From an uncultured Bacilli bacterium (GTDB taxonomy: Bacteria > Bacillota_I > Bacilli_A > RFN20 > CAG-631): 6,795 bases of DNA. Location of the stretch: the NCBI GenBank assembly GCA_934202505.1, contig CAKPXW010000095.1, positions 1 through 6,795 of the forward strand, given 5' to 3'. A model generated the notes under the pieces. That model was given only the letters and a program-made list of their open reading frames with translations, made no database searches and was not told the DNA's origin. The position numbers and the translations under genes were made by a program. Below are positions 5,954 to 6,795 of the stretch, piece by piece (positions within the stretch are counted from its first letter, which is position 1; each line of letters begins with the position of its first letter).

Positions 5954-6795
5954 ACATTAATTCCATTGTTTCATCATCATCATTTGCTTTATCATTGACA
6001 ATAACTTTTGTTCCTGATTCAACATGTGATAAATCAAGATTATTTCCAATATTTTCAACATTATTATTAGTAGGAACATTTACAGCAACAAGTGGATTAC
6101 GTTTATATTTTATAAATTCAACTAAAACTAATACAATACATCTTGCAATTAATGCTAATACCATTGTTGCAAAACCAATAAGCATAGAATTAGCAGTGTT
6201 TTTAAAGAAACTAGTTATAAAGCAAGTAAGTCCACCAATAAAAGATGCCATCATTAAATATGAACATACAATTTTAAATGATCCAAAGAATCTTTCACCA
6301 TAAGTTTGTTTACTAATCTTATTAAATATCCAAATAAACAAACCAAGGGTTGCAAGTATTAATAATAAAAATGGAACATTTCTAAAAATAATTATAATTC
6401 TTTGAATTAAAGATAATGAATAGCATGAAGTAAATGTTTTAACCATAAAAGTATCTATATTATTATATATAATATTCTTTTGGTCCTTATATTGATCTTC
6501 AACTAAAGCAAATCCATCTTTAAGTTCAGCATAATTTCCAAGATATGATACTTCAACTTTTTTATCATTTACAAAAGCAGCAAGTAATTCATCTTTTAAA
6601 ACAATTAAGAAATTATTATGTACAAGATTTGATTTATCATCCAATCTTGTATATTCTGTTTCATAAAAATACTTGATAGTTGGTAAATAATATGTTGAAG
6701 TGCCAAATAAATTAAAAGCTCCTGCTTTATAGTAAGTTTGAAGATATAATCTATATATTTGAATATTTTTTTCTTCTTTTGATAAATCTTTATTA
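5952..6795 (-). CDS. Multi-pass membrane protein of unknown function (5' end outside window)
   Basis: The frame is open from the right window edge to the TAA at 5952, giving 280 visible residues. A TTG at 6644 could be read as a start, but the 50 codons before it stay open and read as protein-like sequence (for example TYYKAGAFNLFGTSTYYL), with no ribosome binding site at the TTG, so the gene is 5'-truncated. The first 125 or so visible residues are hydrophilic to mixed. Three likely membrane segments follow at about 138-158, 172-197 and 203-226 of the visible part. The segment following the first, with TYGERFFGSFKIV, loosely recalls polytopic DUF1189/YIP1-type proteins, but I would not assign it. 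The tail (about 229-280) is hydrophilic, Asn-rich, and ends in an acidic DDDET stretch. I do not recognise the family. It ends in a strong terminator, so it is probably not co-transcribed with the PBP gene downstream. Confidence 0.8.
   Translation of the reverse strand, partial: NKDLSKEEKNIQIYRLYLQTYYKAGAFNLFGTSTYYLPTIKYFYETEYTRLDDKSNLVHNNFLIVLKDELLAAFVNDKKVEVSYLGNYAELKDGFALVEDQYKDQKNIIYNNIDTFMVKTFTSCYSLSLIQRIIIIFRNVPFLLLILATLGLFIWIFNKISKQTYGERFFGSFKIVCSYLMMASFIGGLTCFITSFFKNTANSMLIGFATMVLALIARCIVLVLVEFIKYKRNPLVAVNVPTNNNVENIGNNLDLSHVESGTKVIVNDKANDDDETMELM

Noticed and set aside
6642..6644. TTG as the start codon of the membrane-protein gene
   Set aside because: The frame stays open for 50 more codons to the window edge with protein-like sequence, and there is no ribosome binding site before the TTG.

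Overview
The window is very AT-rich bacterial DNA. All five protein genes lie on the minus strand. Tryptophan is encoded by TGG in the genes checked, and no reading frame needs TGA as sense, so the standard bacterial code applies and this is not a Mycoplasma-type TGA=Trp genome. A class B penicillin-binding protein implies a peptidoglycan wall. Together with the Bacillota-like ribosome binding sites, this suggests a walled low-GC Bacillota, perhaps Erysipelotrichales or an RF39-like Bacilli relative. The lineage is inferred from style only, not from a marker gene.

In transcription order (right to left): (1) a 5'-truncated gene for a multi-pass membrane protein of unknown function, running off the right edge and ending in a strong intrinsic terminator that contains its stop codon; (2) a class B PBP with one C-terminal PASTA domain (FtsI/SpoVD type); (3) an AAA ATPase with a DUF4143 C-terminal domain, which has its own good promoter and ribosome binding site; (4) pckA, ATP-dependent PEP carboxykinase, followed by an intrinsic terminator; (5) the first 145 codons of pyruvate kinase, running off the left edge.

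pckA and pyk together form the PEP node: PEP to or from oxaloacetate, and PEP to pyruvate. A terminator and a likely separate pyk promoter lie between them, so they look like neighbouring but independently controlled units. The PBP gene is separated from the membrane protein by a terminator. The DUF4143 gene has no metabolic link to its neighbours and looks like an accessory insertion.

The most notable signal is not in a gene. The roughly 70-bp leader just upstream of pckA is repeated, at about 85% identity by hand count and in the same orientation, between the PBP stop codon and the DUF4143 gene. The ATPase gene is therefore bracketed by two direct copies of the pckA leader, 1704 bp apart. 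Within the element, two substitutions are compensatory across an 8-bp inverted repeat. This fits insertion of the ATPase gene with duplication of the pckA leader, or a dispersed regulatory element. Apart from this, the region looks like ordinary chromosome, and I see no phage, CRISPR, rRNA, tRNA or transposase. No gene-free stretch exceeds 300 bp.
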